From positions 251 to 19,577 of the forward strand of contig JALUMJ010000212.1 in the NCBI GenBank assembly GCA_027040375.1: a DNA stretch of 19,327 bases, read 5' to 3'. Below are positions 1 to 8,000 of this stretch, one piece after another. The notes under the pieces are model-generated. The model was not told the origin of the DNA and did not search any database. It saw nothing but the letters and a program-made list of their open reading frames with translations. Position numbers and translations under genes: made by a program. Positions within the stretch are counted from its first letter, which is position 1; each line of letters begins with the position of its first letter. Origin of the DNA: Campylobacteraceae bacterium. GTDB taxonomy: Bacteria > Campylobacterota > Campylobacteria > Campylobacterales > Sulfurospirillaceae.

Positions 1-1
1 C

Positions 2-415
2 ACTAGAAGATATATTTATATCTTTAAAATCTTTCATTCCTGTGGCATTACTATCTGTATATATTCCCTGCAAGTTACTTCGTACTGTTATATTTGAAAA
101 TGTTAGATTTGCATCTGTATCTTGCACCGCTAAACCTAAGCCATTGGTAGAATTTAAAGTTAGATTTGTAAAACTTTTTCCACCTTTTTGTATATAAATA
201 GAGTGGCTTTTTGAATTTACCGTCATGTTGTTAAATGTATGATCTCCACTTGTAGCATCCCGTATAAGAATTCCCGTATTATCAGAACTATTTATATCAA
301 GAGTATCAAAAGATACTTTTCCTCCTGCTGTTATTTCAATTCCAATTTCACTAGAAGATATATTTATATCATTAAAATCTTTTATCCCTGTAACATTAAC
401 ATCTGTGTAAATCCC
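2..415 (-). repeat. Direct repeat, 348-bp period, within the beta-helix gene
   Basis: The stretch at 2-67 recurs at 350-415, an offset of exactly 348 bp or 116 codons. The encoded copies are residues 276-297 and 160-181, both beginning GIYTD and ending DINISSS, with only a few substitutions. The sequence between them is made of weaker single-coil repeats. The second copy is cut by the window edge, so more units may follow outside. Confidence 0.8.
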
Positions 416-892
416 CTTATCTGCTGTAATATTTAAATCTTGAAATATCTGGTCATCCCCTTTATTTAAATATATACCCTCTTTGCCAGAATCTATAATG
501 AGATTTTTAAATGTATAGCCACCTCCACCTGAGCTATTTGCATCTATAGTTCTCGCATCTGACTTTATTTTAAAATTATCAAAAGTTTCATTTTTACCAC
601 CAATTATTATAGCTTTATCACTACCCCCATCAACTACGACATCATCTATCGCTTGTCCATCAACACCTTTTATAGTAAGATTATTTTCATTTACATTTAA
701 ATTTTCGTCATATGTGCCTTTACAAATTTCAATAGTATCACCATCACTAGAATCATCTAAGGCATCTTGAATAGCCGTATATGGGGAAGTGGTTCCCTCG
801 CAACTATTAGGACTGGCATTATTATCAACAACTAAAGTCGCACTCCACAACAAAGAAAAACCAAAAACCAATATAAAAACTATCTTTTTCAT
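2..892 (-). CDS. Secreted right-handed beta-helix repeat protein (C-terminus outside window)
   Basis: An open frame of 297 codons runs from ATG at 892 past the left window edge without a stop, so the gene is partial at its 3' end. Residues 1-18 form a Sec signal peptide (MKK, hydrophobic core, then WSA). Residues 36-76 match the usual opening of parallel beta-helix proteins (TAIQDAL, DGDTIEIC, GTYDENL, LTIKG). After that come many coils of about 22-25 residues of the type GIY...F.NL.INS, rich in Asn, Ser, Asp and Gly. Cys31 and Cys57 could form a disulfide. Residues 160-181 and 276-297 are near-identical, giving a 116-residue super-repeat. The ribosome site GAGGT lies at 896-900, inside the end of the upstream cyclase gene, so the two are co-transcribed and perhaps translationally coupled. 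It is likely exported to the periplasm, cell surface or medium; an adhesin or a polysaccharide-acting protein are both possible. No catalytic residues can be assigned. Confidence 0.85.
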   Translation of the reverse strand, partial: MKKIVFILVFGFSLLWSATLVVDNNASPNSCEGTTSPYTAIQDALDDSSDGDTIEICKGTYDENLNVNENNLTIKGVDGQAIDDVVVDGGSDKAIIIGGKNETFDNFKIKSDARTIDANSSGGGGYTFKNLIIDSGKEGIYLNKGDDQIFQDLNITADKGIYTDVNVTGIKDFNDINISSSEIGIEITAGGKVSFDTLDINSSDNTGILIRDATSGDHTFNNMTVNSKSHSIYIQKGGKSFTNLTLNSTNGLGLAVQDTDANLTFSNITVRSNLQGIYTDSNATGMKDFKDINISSS

Positions 893-898
893 TTTACC

Positions 899-2737
899 TC
901 AATACTCATCACTATTTTTTAAATTTGTTTTGCCTTTTTCCATATCTTTATACAAAACTATCCTATTTCTTCCGCTATTTTTAGCTTCATACATCGCTAC
1001 ATCTGCAAACTTTATGATTTGCCATGGGCTTGAGCCGTCGTTATTATAGCAAGCTATGCCAGCACTTAGTGTTTTGTTTAGACTGTCACCGTTTAAATTA
1101 AATGTTTTATTTTCAAAATCGTCTTTTATCTTTTGTATGGTTTTTAGTGCATTTTTTGGATTTGATAGAAAAATCAAAAACTCTTCTCCGCCAAATCTAA
1201 AGGCTATATCATCTTTGGCTATGGAGTTTTTAAATATATCCGAGAGTCCTCTTAGTACAATATCCCCTGCATCATGTCCAAAGGTATCATTTACTTTTTT
1301 GAAGAAATCTATGTCTATCATCGCCAGCGAGTACTCTTTGTAATTTTTGATTTTTGTATCCATAAAAATATTAAGATATTTTCTATTGTAAAGCTGTGTT
1401 AAACCATCTATCATGTTTGATCTTTGTAAAATTTCGGTTAATATTTTATTTTGCAAAACTGGTCTTGCAGATTCTAAGTAATTTTTTATATAGCCTATGG
1501 CTTTTTTGTTTTCAAATAACTCTTCTTTGTTTTCTGGTTTTATATTTAAAACCAAAGATATATTTTCGTCTAATTGATAGTTTATACAAAGATACTCTTT
1601 ATTTGTATTGCAAACTTGGCAAACACCTTTAAAATCATCACTTGCTATTATTGAGTTTATTCTGTATGCTCGACATCTTACACTTGTTAGCATATCGGCT
1701 TTTTCACAAAACTTTTCAGGAGTATCATCATATATCAACACTCTTATGTCTTTTTTTATATCAACCTCGTAAAGTGAAAGATCTGCAACATGCAACTCTT
1801 CTTTAAAGATTCTCACTAACCTTTGGTATATAACATCTTTTGATATGTCATGCTCTATAGTTCTTTTAAATTTATATAAAGTTGCGATATCTTCTATGAC
1901 AAATTTCGCTTTTTCAAGAGGGTCGTTAAATTTTTGTTTTCTATCTGAGACAAAAAGTGAGATATTTTTCTCTATGGAGTTAATCGTATCTTCTAATTTC
2001 TCAAACAGTGTATTTAACCACCTAAAAACCTCTGTCGATTCGTCATCGCCATCTATCTTAATTCTCGAAGAGTAGTCACCCTTACTAGCTTTTTTCAGTG
2101 AATCTTTTATGGTCATCAAAGTACCGACATATGGTTTTAAAAGTTTATTTGTAATGAACACAAAAAACATTATAAAGATTAATGATAAACCAATTATTTT
2201 TAATATAGTAACAATGCCACCTATTCTTGCACTCTCAACATCAAACACCATGCTTATTCCACCTAATACATCCCCCTCTTTTGCATTTGTATGGCAAGAT
2301 AAACAGTCTGGATTTGAATTTGATGTTGAAATATAGGGTATCGTAATACGCAAAGTTGGATTTATTAAATCTTCACTTAAAGTTGTTTCGATTTTCCCGC
2401 TTTTCATGACTTCTTTATCTATCGCATCTCTTAGAGTTTCATTTCTAAAGCCTTTACCAAATAAATCTATCACTTTTTTTGTTCTAAATATCCATATATC
2501 TTTGGCATTTGAAGATTTTTTTGCATTTTCCAAGAAAAGCTCTCTTTGACTCATAGTGCCAGATGCCATGTGTGCTGTTAAGCCATCTTTTACCAAAGAT
2601 GCGATAACTTCAGCCTTATCAAGCTCTTTACTTAAAGTAAATTCTCTAAAATTTACAATCAACACAACTATAATTGTCACTAAAAATGACAACATAATCC
2701 CAGAAATAATAGCTAATATCTTTTTGTTTCCCTGCAC
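899..2737 (-). CDS. Membrane diguanylate cyclase with periplasmic heme-c sensor domain, HAMP and GGDEF
   Basis: This 612-residue protein should make cyclic di-GMP in response to a periplasmic redox or gas signal. Order: transmembrane helix about 7-29; periplasmic DUF3365/Tll0287-like domain about 35-168 carrying a heme-c attachment motif CLSCH at 145-149; second helix about 171-194; HAMP-like linker about 195-250; a GAF-like cytosolic domain about 290-430 with a cysteine cluster (C355, C373, C376, C384, also C344); GGDEF domain about 440-595 with DGLTQLYNR at its start and an intact GGEEF at 516-520. The inhibitory I-site RxxD, expected just before GGEEF, reads AKDD, so product inhibition is probably lost. 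Translation starts at GTG with a good GAGGA site at 2744-2748; no in-frame ATG fits. The beta-helix gene follows 6 bp later. The cyclase call is secure; the heme role is inferred from the motif. Confidence 0.93.
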   Translation of the reverse strand: MQGNKKILAIISGIMLSFLVTIIVVLIVNFREFTLSKELDKAEVIASLVKDGLTAHMASGTMSQRELFLENAKKSSNAKDIWIFRTKKVIDLFGKGFRNETLRDAIDKEVMKSGKIETTLSEDLINPTLRITIPYISTSNSNPDCLSCHTNAKEGDVLGGISMVFDVESARIGGIVTILKIIGLSLIFIMFFVFITNKLLKPYVGTLMTIKDSLKKASKGDYSSRIKIDGDDESTEVFRWLNTLFEKLEDTINSIEKNISLFVSDRKQKFNDPLEKAKFVIEDIATLYKFKRTIEHDISKDVIYQRLVRIFKEELHVADLSLYEVDIKKDIRVLIYDDTPEKFCEKADMLTSVRCRAYRINSIIASDDFKGVCQVCNTNKEYLCINYQLDENISLVLNIKPENKEELFENKKAIGYIKNYLESARPVLQNKILTEILQRSNMIDGLTQLYNRKYLNIFMDTKIKNYKEYSLAMIDIDFFKKVNDTFGHDAGDIVLRGLSDIFKNSIAKDDIAFRFGGEEFLIFLSNPKNALKTIQKIKDDFENKTFNLNGDSLNKTLSAGIACYNNDGSSPWQIIKFADVAMYEAKNSGRNRIVLYKDMEKGKTNLKNSDEY

Positions 2738-2743
2738 TTCCTA

Positions 2744-2748
2744 TCCTC
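2744..2748 (-). promoter_or_regulatory. Ribosome binding site deciding a GTG start (cyclase)
   Basis: GAGGA on the minus strand sits 6 nt before the GTG at 2735-2737. The only nearby ATG upstream is followed directly by a TAG stop, so GTG is the start. Confidence 0.7.
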
Positions 2749-2768
2749 AAAAACTACATTATTTGCTT

Positions 2769-2774
2769 ATGATA
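2769..2774 (-). promoter_or_regulatory. Candidate -10 box for the cyclase / beta-helix operon
   Basis: The minus strand reads TGTATCAT here, an extended -10-like element behind T-rich tracts, about 31 nt before the GTG start. It is one mismatch from consensus and no -35 box is clear, which is usual for this group. Tentative. Confidence 0.35.
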
Positions 2775-2828
2775 CATCAAAAAACCTTAAAAATCGCATC
2801 ATTAATGCACTTTTTAATGCCTTTTTGG

Positions 2829-2834
2829 TATAAT
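2829..2834 (+). promoter_or_regulatory. -10 box (TATAAT) of the valS-uppP promoter
   Basis: A perfect TATAAT preceded by a T-rich stretch lies 32 nt before the valS ATG. A 9-bp inverted repeat (AATGCCTTT at 2816-2824 and AAAGGCATT at 2852-2860) brackets the box; the second arm also contains the weak ribosome site of valS. Confidence 0.65.
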
Positions 2835-2866
2835 CGCGTCATTAAAAAATTAAAGGCATTTTTATC

Positions 2867-5494
2867 ATGAGTGAAAAGAGTACGGTTTATAGTCCAAAAG
2901 AGATAGAAGATAATTACTACAAGATATGGGAAAACAGAGGCTATTTTGAGATAGATGGCAACAAAGACATACAAAAAAAAGACAAAAATTTTTGTATCAT
3001 GATGCCTCCTCCAAATGTTACAGGAAGTCTACACATAGGTCATGCTCTTACTTTTACACTCCAAGATATCATCACTAGATATAAAAGAATGGATGGCTTC
3101 AAAACTCTTTGGCAACCAGGAACTGACCATGCGGGAATCGCCACTCAAAATGTTGTGGAAAAACAACTTTTGGCAAAGGGAATTACAAAAGAAGAAATAG
3201 GTCGAGAGGAATTTCTAAAAAAAGTATGGGAGTGGAAAGAGATTAGTGGTGGCGAGATAGTTCATCAGATGAGAAAACTTGGCATCTCTCCAGCTTGGAG
3301 TCGTGAAAGATTTACTATGGATGAGGGGCTTAAGAGTTCTGTAAGAAAATCATTTGTAAATCTTTACAATGAGGGCTTGATAGTTCGCGGAAACTACATG
3401 GTTAACTGGTGCACACACGATGGAGCACTTAGCGATATAGAAGTAGAATACGAGCAACATAAAGGCAAGCTCTACCATATAAAATATTTTTTAAAAGGCT
3501 CCAGTGAATACTTAGTAGTAGCAACAACTAGACCTGAAACTTACTTTGGCGACACTGCTGTTATGGTACATCCTGATGATGAGAGATATAAAGATTTAGT
3601 AGGCAAAAAAGTTGTACTTCCTTTGATAAACAAAGAGATTCCAATCATCACAGATGAACATGTAGATATGGAATTTGGAACAGGATGTGTAAAGGTCACT
3701 CCTGCCCATGATATAAATGACTATGAAGTTGGCAAAAGACATGATTTGGAATTTATCACTATTTTTGATGAAAATGGTATCTTAAATGATGAGTGTGGAG
3801 AATTCAAAGGAGCCGAAAGACTCGAAGCTAGAGAACCGATAGTGCAAAAACTTCAAGATGCAGGATATGTGGAAAAGATTGAAGATTATGAAAATCAAGT
3901 TGGTCATTGCTATCGTTGTCATAATGTCGTAGAGCCTTATATCTCAAAGCAGTGGTTTGTGAAAAAAGAGATAGCTAATGGTGCTATCAAAAAAGTAAAC
4001 GAACATTTGGCAGAATTTTATCCAGCTCATTGGATAAATTCCTTTAATGCTTGGATGAAAGAACTTCGAGATTGGTGTATATCTCGCCAACTCTGGTGGG
4101 GTCATCAGATACCAGTTTTTTACTGTCGCAACTGCGGTCATGAGTGGGCTAGTGAGGAAGAAAAACAAGAACAATGCCCTACATGTAAGAGCAAAAATAT
4201 CTATCAAGACCCAGATGTGCTTGACACTTGGTTTAGTTCTGGATTGTGGCCTTTTTCAACACTTGGCTGGGGAAACAAAGGTGAGCTAGAGGGAGAAAAA
4301 TGGTTTGAAAGCGACTTGAAAGATTTTTATCCAAATTCACTTCTTATCACTGGATTTGATATTCTGTTTTTCTGGGTTGCAAGGATGATGTTTCAAGGCG
4401 AACATGCTCTTGGAGAATTGCCTTTTAAAGATATATATTTACACGCTCTAGTCAAAGATGAACACGGAGCCAAGATGAGTAAATCAAAAGGAAATGTTAT
4501 AAATCCACTTGATACTATAGCTGAATATAGTGCAGACACTCTTCGTTTTACTTTGGCAATTTTAGCTGTCCAAGGAAGAGATATAAAACTAAGTGGCGAA
4601 AAACTAGAGCAGATAAGAAACTTTACAAATAAACTTTACAATGCTTCAAGATTTTTGCAAATGAATGAAAAAAGCTTTGAAGATTTGGATGATATAGAGA
4701 TAAAAACTCCACTTGGAGCTTACATGTACTCAAGATTACAACTCGCCACTAAAGAGACAAGAGAACATATAGATGCTTATAGATTTAATGACGCAGCAAC
4801 TACGCTATATAGGTTTCTATGGGGAGAGTTTTGTGATTGGGGAATAGAACTTAGTAAGGCTGATAAATCAAGCGTAAAAGAGCTTGGAAGCATATTTAAA
4901 GAAGCTATGAAATTGCTTCATCCATTTGCTCCTTTTATATCTGAGTTTTTATATCATGAACTCTCAAGTACAAATCTTGAAAGCTCAGAGTCCATAATGG
5001 TAAAAAGCTATCCAACAGCCAAACCAAGAGATAGCAAAGCAGAACGCACATTTGAGCTTGTTATAGAAGCAATCGTTAGCATAAGACGAGCAAAAGCAAA
5101 TATAGAGATGGGTAACAAAAAGATAGACTTTGCCTCTATAAAAACTGGAGATAAAGAACTTTTAAAAGACGCAGTAAAATACATCTCTCTTTTGGCGAAA
5201 GTAGAAAATATAGATTTTATAGATGAAAAACTTAGAAATTCTGCTAGCGACATAAGCGATAATTTAGAAGTTTATATTCCACTTGAAAATATAGATTTGA
5301 CTCCAATAATACAGAGATTAGATAATCAAAAAGCAAAGCTAGAAAAAGAGATGATGAAACTAAATGGTATGTTAAACAACGAGCGATTTGTAGCAAATGC
5401 ACCAAAAGAGGTGGTCGAAGAAAATCAAAAAGCACTAGAAACTGCAAAGAAAAAGTTTGATAAGATAGAAAAAGAGCTAGAGGAGCTTAGATAA
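2867..5494 (+). CDS. valS: Valyl-tRNA synthetase
   Basis: Cytoplasmic class I aminoacyl-tRNA synthetase that charges tRNA-Val with valine and edits mischarged threonine. The 875-residue length is normal for the bacterial enzyme. The HIGH signature is at residues 56-59, after PPPNVTGSL, and KMSKS is at 536-540. Between them lies the CP1 editing domain (about 190-340, with ATTRPET), followed by two zinc-finger-like Cys pairs (CYRC, and CRNC with CPTC). The anticodon-binding helical domain is about 600-750, and the C-terminal tRNA-binding coiled coil about 808-875 is rich in Lys and Glu. The ATG at 2867 is 32 nt behind a TATAAT box, with only a weak AAAGG ribosome site. The stop overlaps the start of uppP by 1 nt, so the two are one transcript. 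Housekeeping gene, intact. Confidence 0.98.
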   Translation: MSEKSTVYSPKEIEDNYYKIWENRGYFEIDGNKDIQKKDKNFCIMMPPPNVTGSLHIGHALTFTLQDIITRYKRMDGFKTLWQPGTDHAGIATQNVVEKQLLAKGITKEEIGREEFLKKVWEWKEISGGEIVHQMRKLGISPAWSRERFTMDEGLKSSVRKSFVNLYNEGLIVRGNYMVNWCTHDGALSDIEVEYEQHKGKLYHIKYFLKGSSEYLVVATTRPETYFGDTAVMVHPDDERYKDLVGKKVVLPLINKEIPIITDEHVDMEFGTGCVKVTPAHDINDYEVGKRHDLEFITIFDENGILNDECGEFKGAERLEAREPIVQKLQDAGYVEKIEDYENQVGHCYRCHNVVEPYISKQWFVKKEIANGAIKKVNEHLAEFYPAHWINSFNAWMKELRDWCISRQLWWGHQIPVFYCRNCGHEWASEEEKQEQCPTCKSKNIYQDPDVLDTWFSSGLWPFSTLGWGNKGELEGEKWFESDLKDFYPNSLLITGFDILFFWVARMMFQGEHALGELPFKDIYLHALVKDEHGAKMSKSKGNVINPLDTIAEYSADTLRFTLAILAVQGRDIKLSGEKLEQIRNFTNKLYNASRFLQMNEKSFEDLDDIEIKTPLGAYMYSRLQLATKETREHIDAYRFNDAATTLYRFLWGEFCDWGIELSKADKSSVKELGSIFKEAMKLLHPFAPFISEFLYHELSSTNLESSESIMVKSYPTAKPRDSKAERTFELVIEAIVSIRRAKANIEMGNKKIDFASIKTGDKELLKDAVKYISLLAKVENIDFIDEKLRNSASDISDNLEVYIPLENIDLTPIIQRLDNQKAKLEKEMMKLNGMLNNERFVANAPKEVVEENQKALETAKKKFDKIEKELEELR

Positions 5495-6258
5495 TGGATA
5501 TATTTCAATCCATCATATTGGGTACTATAGAGGGCTTTACAGAGTTTTTACCAGTATCTTCAACAGGTCATATGATAGTGGCAAGCAAATTTTTAGGATT
5601 GCCACAAAGCTCTGATATAAAAGCTTTTGAAGTCATCATCCAACTAGCAGCCATACTTGCAGTCGTTGTAATATATAAGGAGAAATTTAGCCTTAAAAAG
5701 ATAGAACTATGGAAGAGACTTATCGTCGCCTACCTTCCACTCGCTATTGTCGGCTTTATATTTAGGCATCAGATAAAGGCACTTTTTTCTGTGCAAATTG
5801 TAGCTATCATGTTTATTGTTGGTGGAATTGTCTTTTTGATAGTTGAAAAATTTTACAAAGAAAAAGAGCACACAATCACACATGTCGAAGATGTAACATA
5901 TAAACAATCTTTGTGGATAGGCATCGCACAGGTTTTCGCACTCATACCAGGAACTAGTAGAGCTGGCTCAACCATCATAGGTGGCTTACTCGTAGGATTA
6001 AATCGCAAGATAAGTGCAGAATTTAGCTTTTTACTTGCATTTCCAGTGATGCTCACGGTCAGCGGATATGATATGCTAAAACACTATAAAGAGTTTTCAG
6101 ACACAAATCTTTCGACGCTCGGTATCGGATTTCTAGTGTCTTTTATCGTAGCATTTATCACTATAAAACTTTTTTTGTCATTTTTAGAGAGATTTACATT
6201 TGTCAGTTTTGGTATATATAGAATCATCTTTGGAGTGCTACTTTTAACACTCCTGTAG
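5494..6258 (+). CDS. uppP: Undecaprenyl-diphosphatase (BacA/UppP family)
   Basis: Inner-membrane enzyme that dephosphorylates undecaprenyl pyrophosphate so the lipid carrier can be reused for peptidoglycan and surface polysaccharide synthesis; its activity also underlies background bacitracin tolerance. The 254-residue length is typical. Both family signatures are present: EGFTEFLPVSSTGH at residues 13-26, with the catalytic Glu and Ser/Thr/His residues, and PGTSRAGS at 152-159 with the catalytic Arg. About seven to eight hydrophobic helices fill the rest. The start codon shares one base with the valS stop (TAATG), indicating translational coupling. The gene ends 3 bp before the end of mogA on the other strand, with no hairpin terminator visible between them. 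Confidence 0.97.
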   Translation: MDIFQSIILGTIEGFTEFLPVSSTGHMIVASKFLGLPQSSDIKAFEVIIQLAAILAVVVIYKEKFSLKKIELWKRLIVAYLPLAIVGFIFRHQIKALFSVQIVAIMFIVGGIVFLIVEKFYKEKEHTITHVEDVTYKQSLWIGIAQVFALIPGTSRAGSTIIGGLLVGLNRKISAEFSFLLAFPVMLTVSGYDMLKHYKEFSDTNLSTLGIGFLVSFIVAFITIKLFLSFLERFTFVSFGIYRIIFGVLLLTLL

Positions 6259-6261
6259 ATT

Positions 6262-6792
6262 TTACTTCTGTTTTGGACGAAATGGTTTTATAACTTCTTC
6301 ATTGCACTCTAAAAATGGCCCTTCAAGTAAATCTATACAGTACGGAACTGCTGGAAAAACTGCATCCAAACACTCTCTTATAGACTTTGGTTTTCCTGGT
6401 AAATTTATGATTAAACTTTTTCCTCTAATGCCAGCAGTTTGGCGAGAGAGTATAGCAGTTGGCACATATTTTAGGCTTACTTGGCGCATAAGCTCTCCAA
6501 ATCCTGGCATCATTTTATCGCACACTGCTTCAGTCGCTTCTGGTGTTATGTCTCGTACAGCTGGGCCAGTTCCTCCAGTTGTAACTATCAAGCAACACTC
6601 TTGCACATCAGCCATATCTTTTAATGCAGCTTCTATCCTGCCTTGATCATCAGGGATAACTTTATAAAGGCTCTCCCATTCACTGAGTAGATAATCATTC
6701 ATCGTTTCGATGATAGCTTTTCCTGATAAATCTTCATAAACTCCTGCACTAGCACGGTCTGACATCGTTAAAATTCCTATTTTTATACCCAT
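6262..6792 (-). CDS. mogA: Molybdopterin adenylyltransferase
   Basis: A 176-residue MoaB/MogA-fold enzyme that activates molybdopterin by transfer of AMP before molybdate insertion, in molybdenum cofactor synthesis in the cytoplasm. The N-terminal IGILTMSDRAS strand, the TTGGTG nucleotide/pterin-binding loop at 71-76 followed by DITPEAT, and the NLPGKPKS motif near the C-terminus are all in place. It starts 1 nt after the stop of the MFS gene, so it is the last gene of a minus-strand operon behind the MFS transporter and possibly tetR. No other cofactor genes are in the window, which makes the transporter linkage unusual. MoaB-like naming is an alternative, since the two families share these motifs. 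Confidence 0.92.
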   Translation of the reverse strand: MGIKIGILTMSDRASAGVYEDLSGKAIIETMNDYLLSEWESLYKVIPDDQGRIEAALKDMADVQECCLIVTTGGTGPAVRDITPEATEAVCDKMMPGFGELMRQVSLKYVPTAILSRQTAGIRGKSLIINLPGKPKSIRECLDAVFPAVPYCIDLLEGPFLECNEEVIKPFRPKQK

Positions 6793-6793
6793 A

Positions 6794-7951
6794 TTATGAT
6801 TCCTTTGCTGTTTTTTTTAATACAAATACAAATGCTATGCACAAAAATGACATAGCAGCTGCTACCTTGTATGTTGCATTTAAGCCGATATTGTCTCCTA
6901 ATTTTCCTACAACAAACACTATTATCGAGCTTACACCGAAATTTACACTCATATATAAACTATTTGCAAATGTCGGCATTCCTGAGTTTAAATCTTGCAC
7001 ACTTGCCATCAAGACAGGTCCTGTTGCAAAAAGAAAAAAGCCGATAACAGCCAAGAGCGGAAATAATGCTACTTCGTGAAAATATACGAATAAAACCATA
7101 AAAACAGAAGAGACAATTGATGAAATCAAAAGCATATTGTATCTACCTATCTTGTCTGAGTAAGAGCCTGAAAAAAGCGTACCTAATACTGCAAAAAATT
7201 GCAATACAGAAAGTGATATGCCTGCATACCAAAGGCTTGAGCCATTTTGTGTTAGATAAACTGGAAGATACAAAACTAAAACGGATTTCATGGCTGATTG
7301 AAAAAGCATAAACCCGCCAATCGCACTAAAAAATGGAGTGTATGATTTTAAGAATTTTTTAGTGTCTCCCTTTTCTATTTTTTTGCTAAAACTTGAATGT
7401 ACTTGGAAATTTCTTAATTTTAAAAAAAGTAAAAATGAAGCTAAAAGTCCAAAAGGCACCAATCTATATGTTCCCTCCAACCCCCAAAGAGAAATGGCGC
7501 CCGTGATAATTAGTGGTCCAACAGTCCTTGCAGTCTCACCTCCTACCATAAAAAAACTCATACCTTTTCCAACTTTATCGCCTGAAGCCTCTTTTATCAT
7601 CACAGGACTTGGTATATGATAGAGTGCGGCACTCAAACCTGCCACAAAAAGTAAAATCAAAGCCATTATATAAGAGTTTGCAAGACCCAAAAAACTCATG
7701 CTTATGGCTGTGATAGAGGGCATCAAAATGACTATATATTTTACATTCACTTTTTCTGCCATAAGACCAAATATCGGATTAAATAGCGATGGTATGCGCC
7801 TTGCGATATCCAAAAAAGCAGCGTCAGTTAGGCTAATACCAAGCTTATTGATAAGCAAAGGTAACATCGGTGCCAAAAACGAGCTATACACATCGTGTGC
7901 AAAATGAGAAAACGAAATCGTTAAGACTTCACTTCTTTTAAATTGTTTCAT
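6794..7951 (-). CDS. MFS transporter, fosmidomycin-resistance (Fsr)-like
   Basis: A 385-residue inner-membrane major facilitator protein with about 12 hydrophobic segments, probably a proton-driven exporter. The N-terminal pattern SFSHFAHDVYSSFLAP, the HIPSPVMIKEASGDK segment after helix 4, and FFMVGGETARTVGPL in helix 5 resemble the fosmidomycin-resistance branch; family placement is from memory of these patterns and the substrate is not predictable. ATG at 7951 has an AAGGAA ribosome site at 7961-7966 and its own -10 box. It lies 49 bp after tetR and 1 nt before mogA. The adjacent TetR may control it as well as the divergent pump. Confidence 0.87.
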   Translation of the reverse strand: MKQFKRSEVLTISFSHFAHDVYSSFLAPMLPLLINKLGISLTDAAFLDIARRIPSLFNPIFGLMAEKVNVKYIVILMPSITAISMSFLGLANSYIMALILLFVAGLSAALYHIPSPVMIKEASGDKVGKGMSFFMVGGETARTVGPLIITGAISLWGLEGTYRLVPFGLLASFLLFLKLRNFQVHSSFSKKIEKGDTKKFLKSYTPFFSAIGGFMLFQSAMKSVLVLYLPVYLTQNGSSLWYAGISLSVLQFFAVLGTLFSGSYSDKIGRYNMLLISSIVSSVFMVLFVYFHEVALFPLLAVIGFFLFATGPVLMASVQDLNSGMPTFANSLYMSVNFGVSSIIVFVVGKLGDNIGLNATYKVAAAMSFLCIAFVFVLKKTAKES

Positions 7952-7981
7952 ATTATTTTTTTCCTTGAAAATACTAGTTAA

Positions 7982-7987
7982 ATTATA
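7982..7987 (-). promoter_or_regulatory. -10 box (TGGTATAAT) for the MFS-mogA transcript
   Basis: A perfect TATAAT with an upstream TGG is found on the minus strand in the 49-bp gap after tetR, about 30 nt before the MFS start. It implies that MFS-mogA can be transcribed independently of tetR. Confidence 0.55.
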
Positions 7988-8000
7988 CCATTTTAAGACT

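Noticed and set aside
789..1049. Open frame of 86 codons on the plus strand
   Set aside because: It overlaps the start of the beta-helix gene and the end of the cyclase on the minus strand, both with clear protein signatures; no domain or ribosome site supports it.
2777..2974. Minus-strand open frame across the valS promoter and start
   Set aside because: It covers the TATAAT box and valS codons; its composition is that of an antisense shadow.
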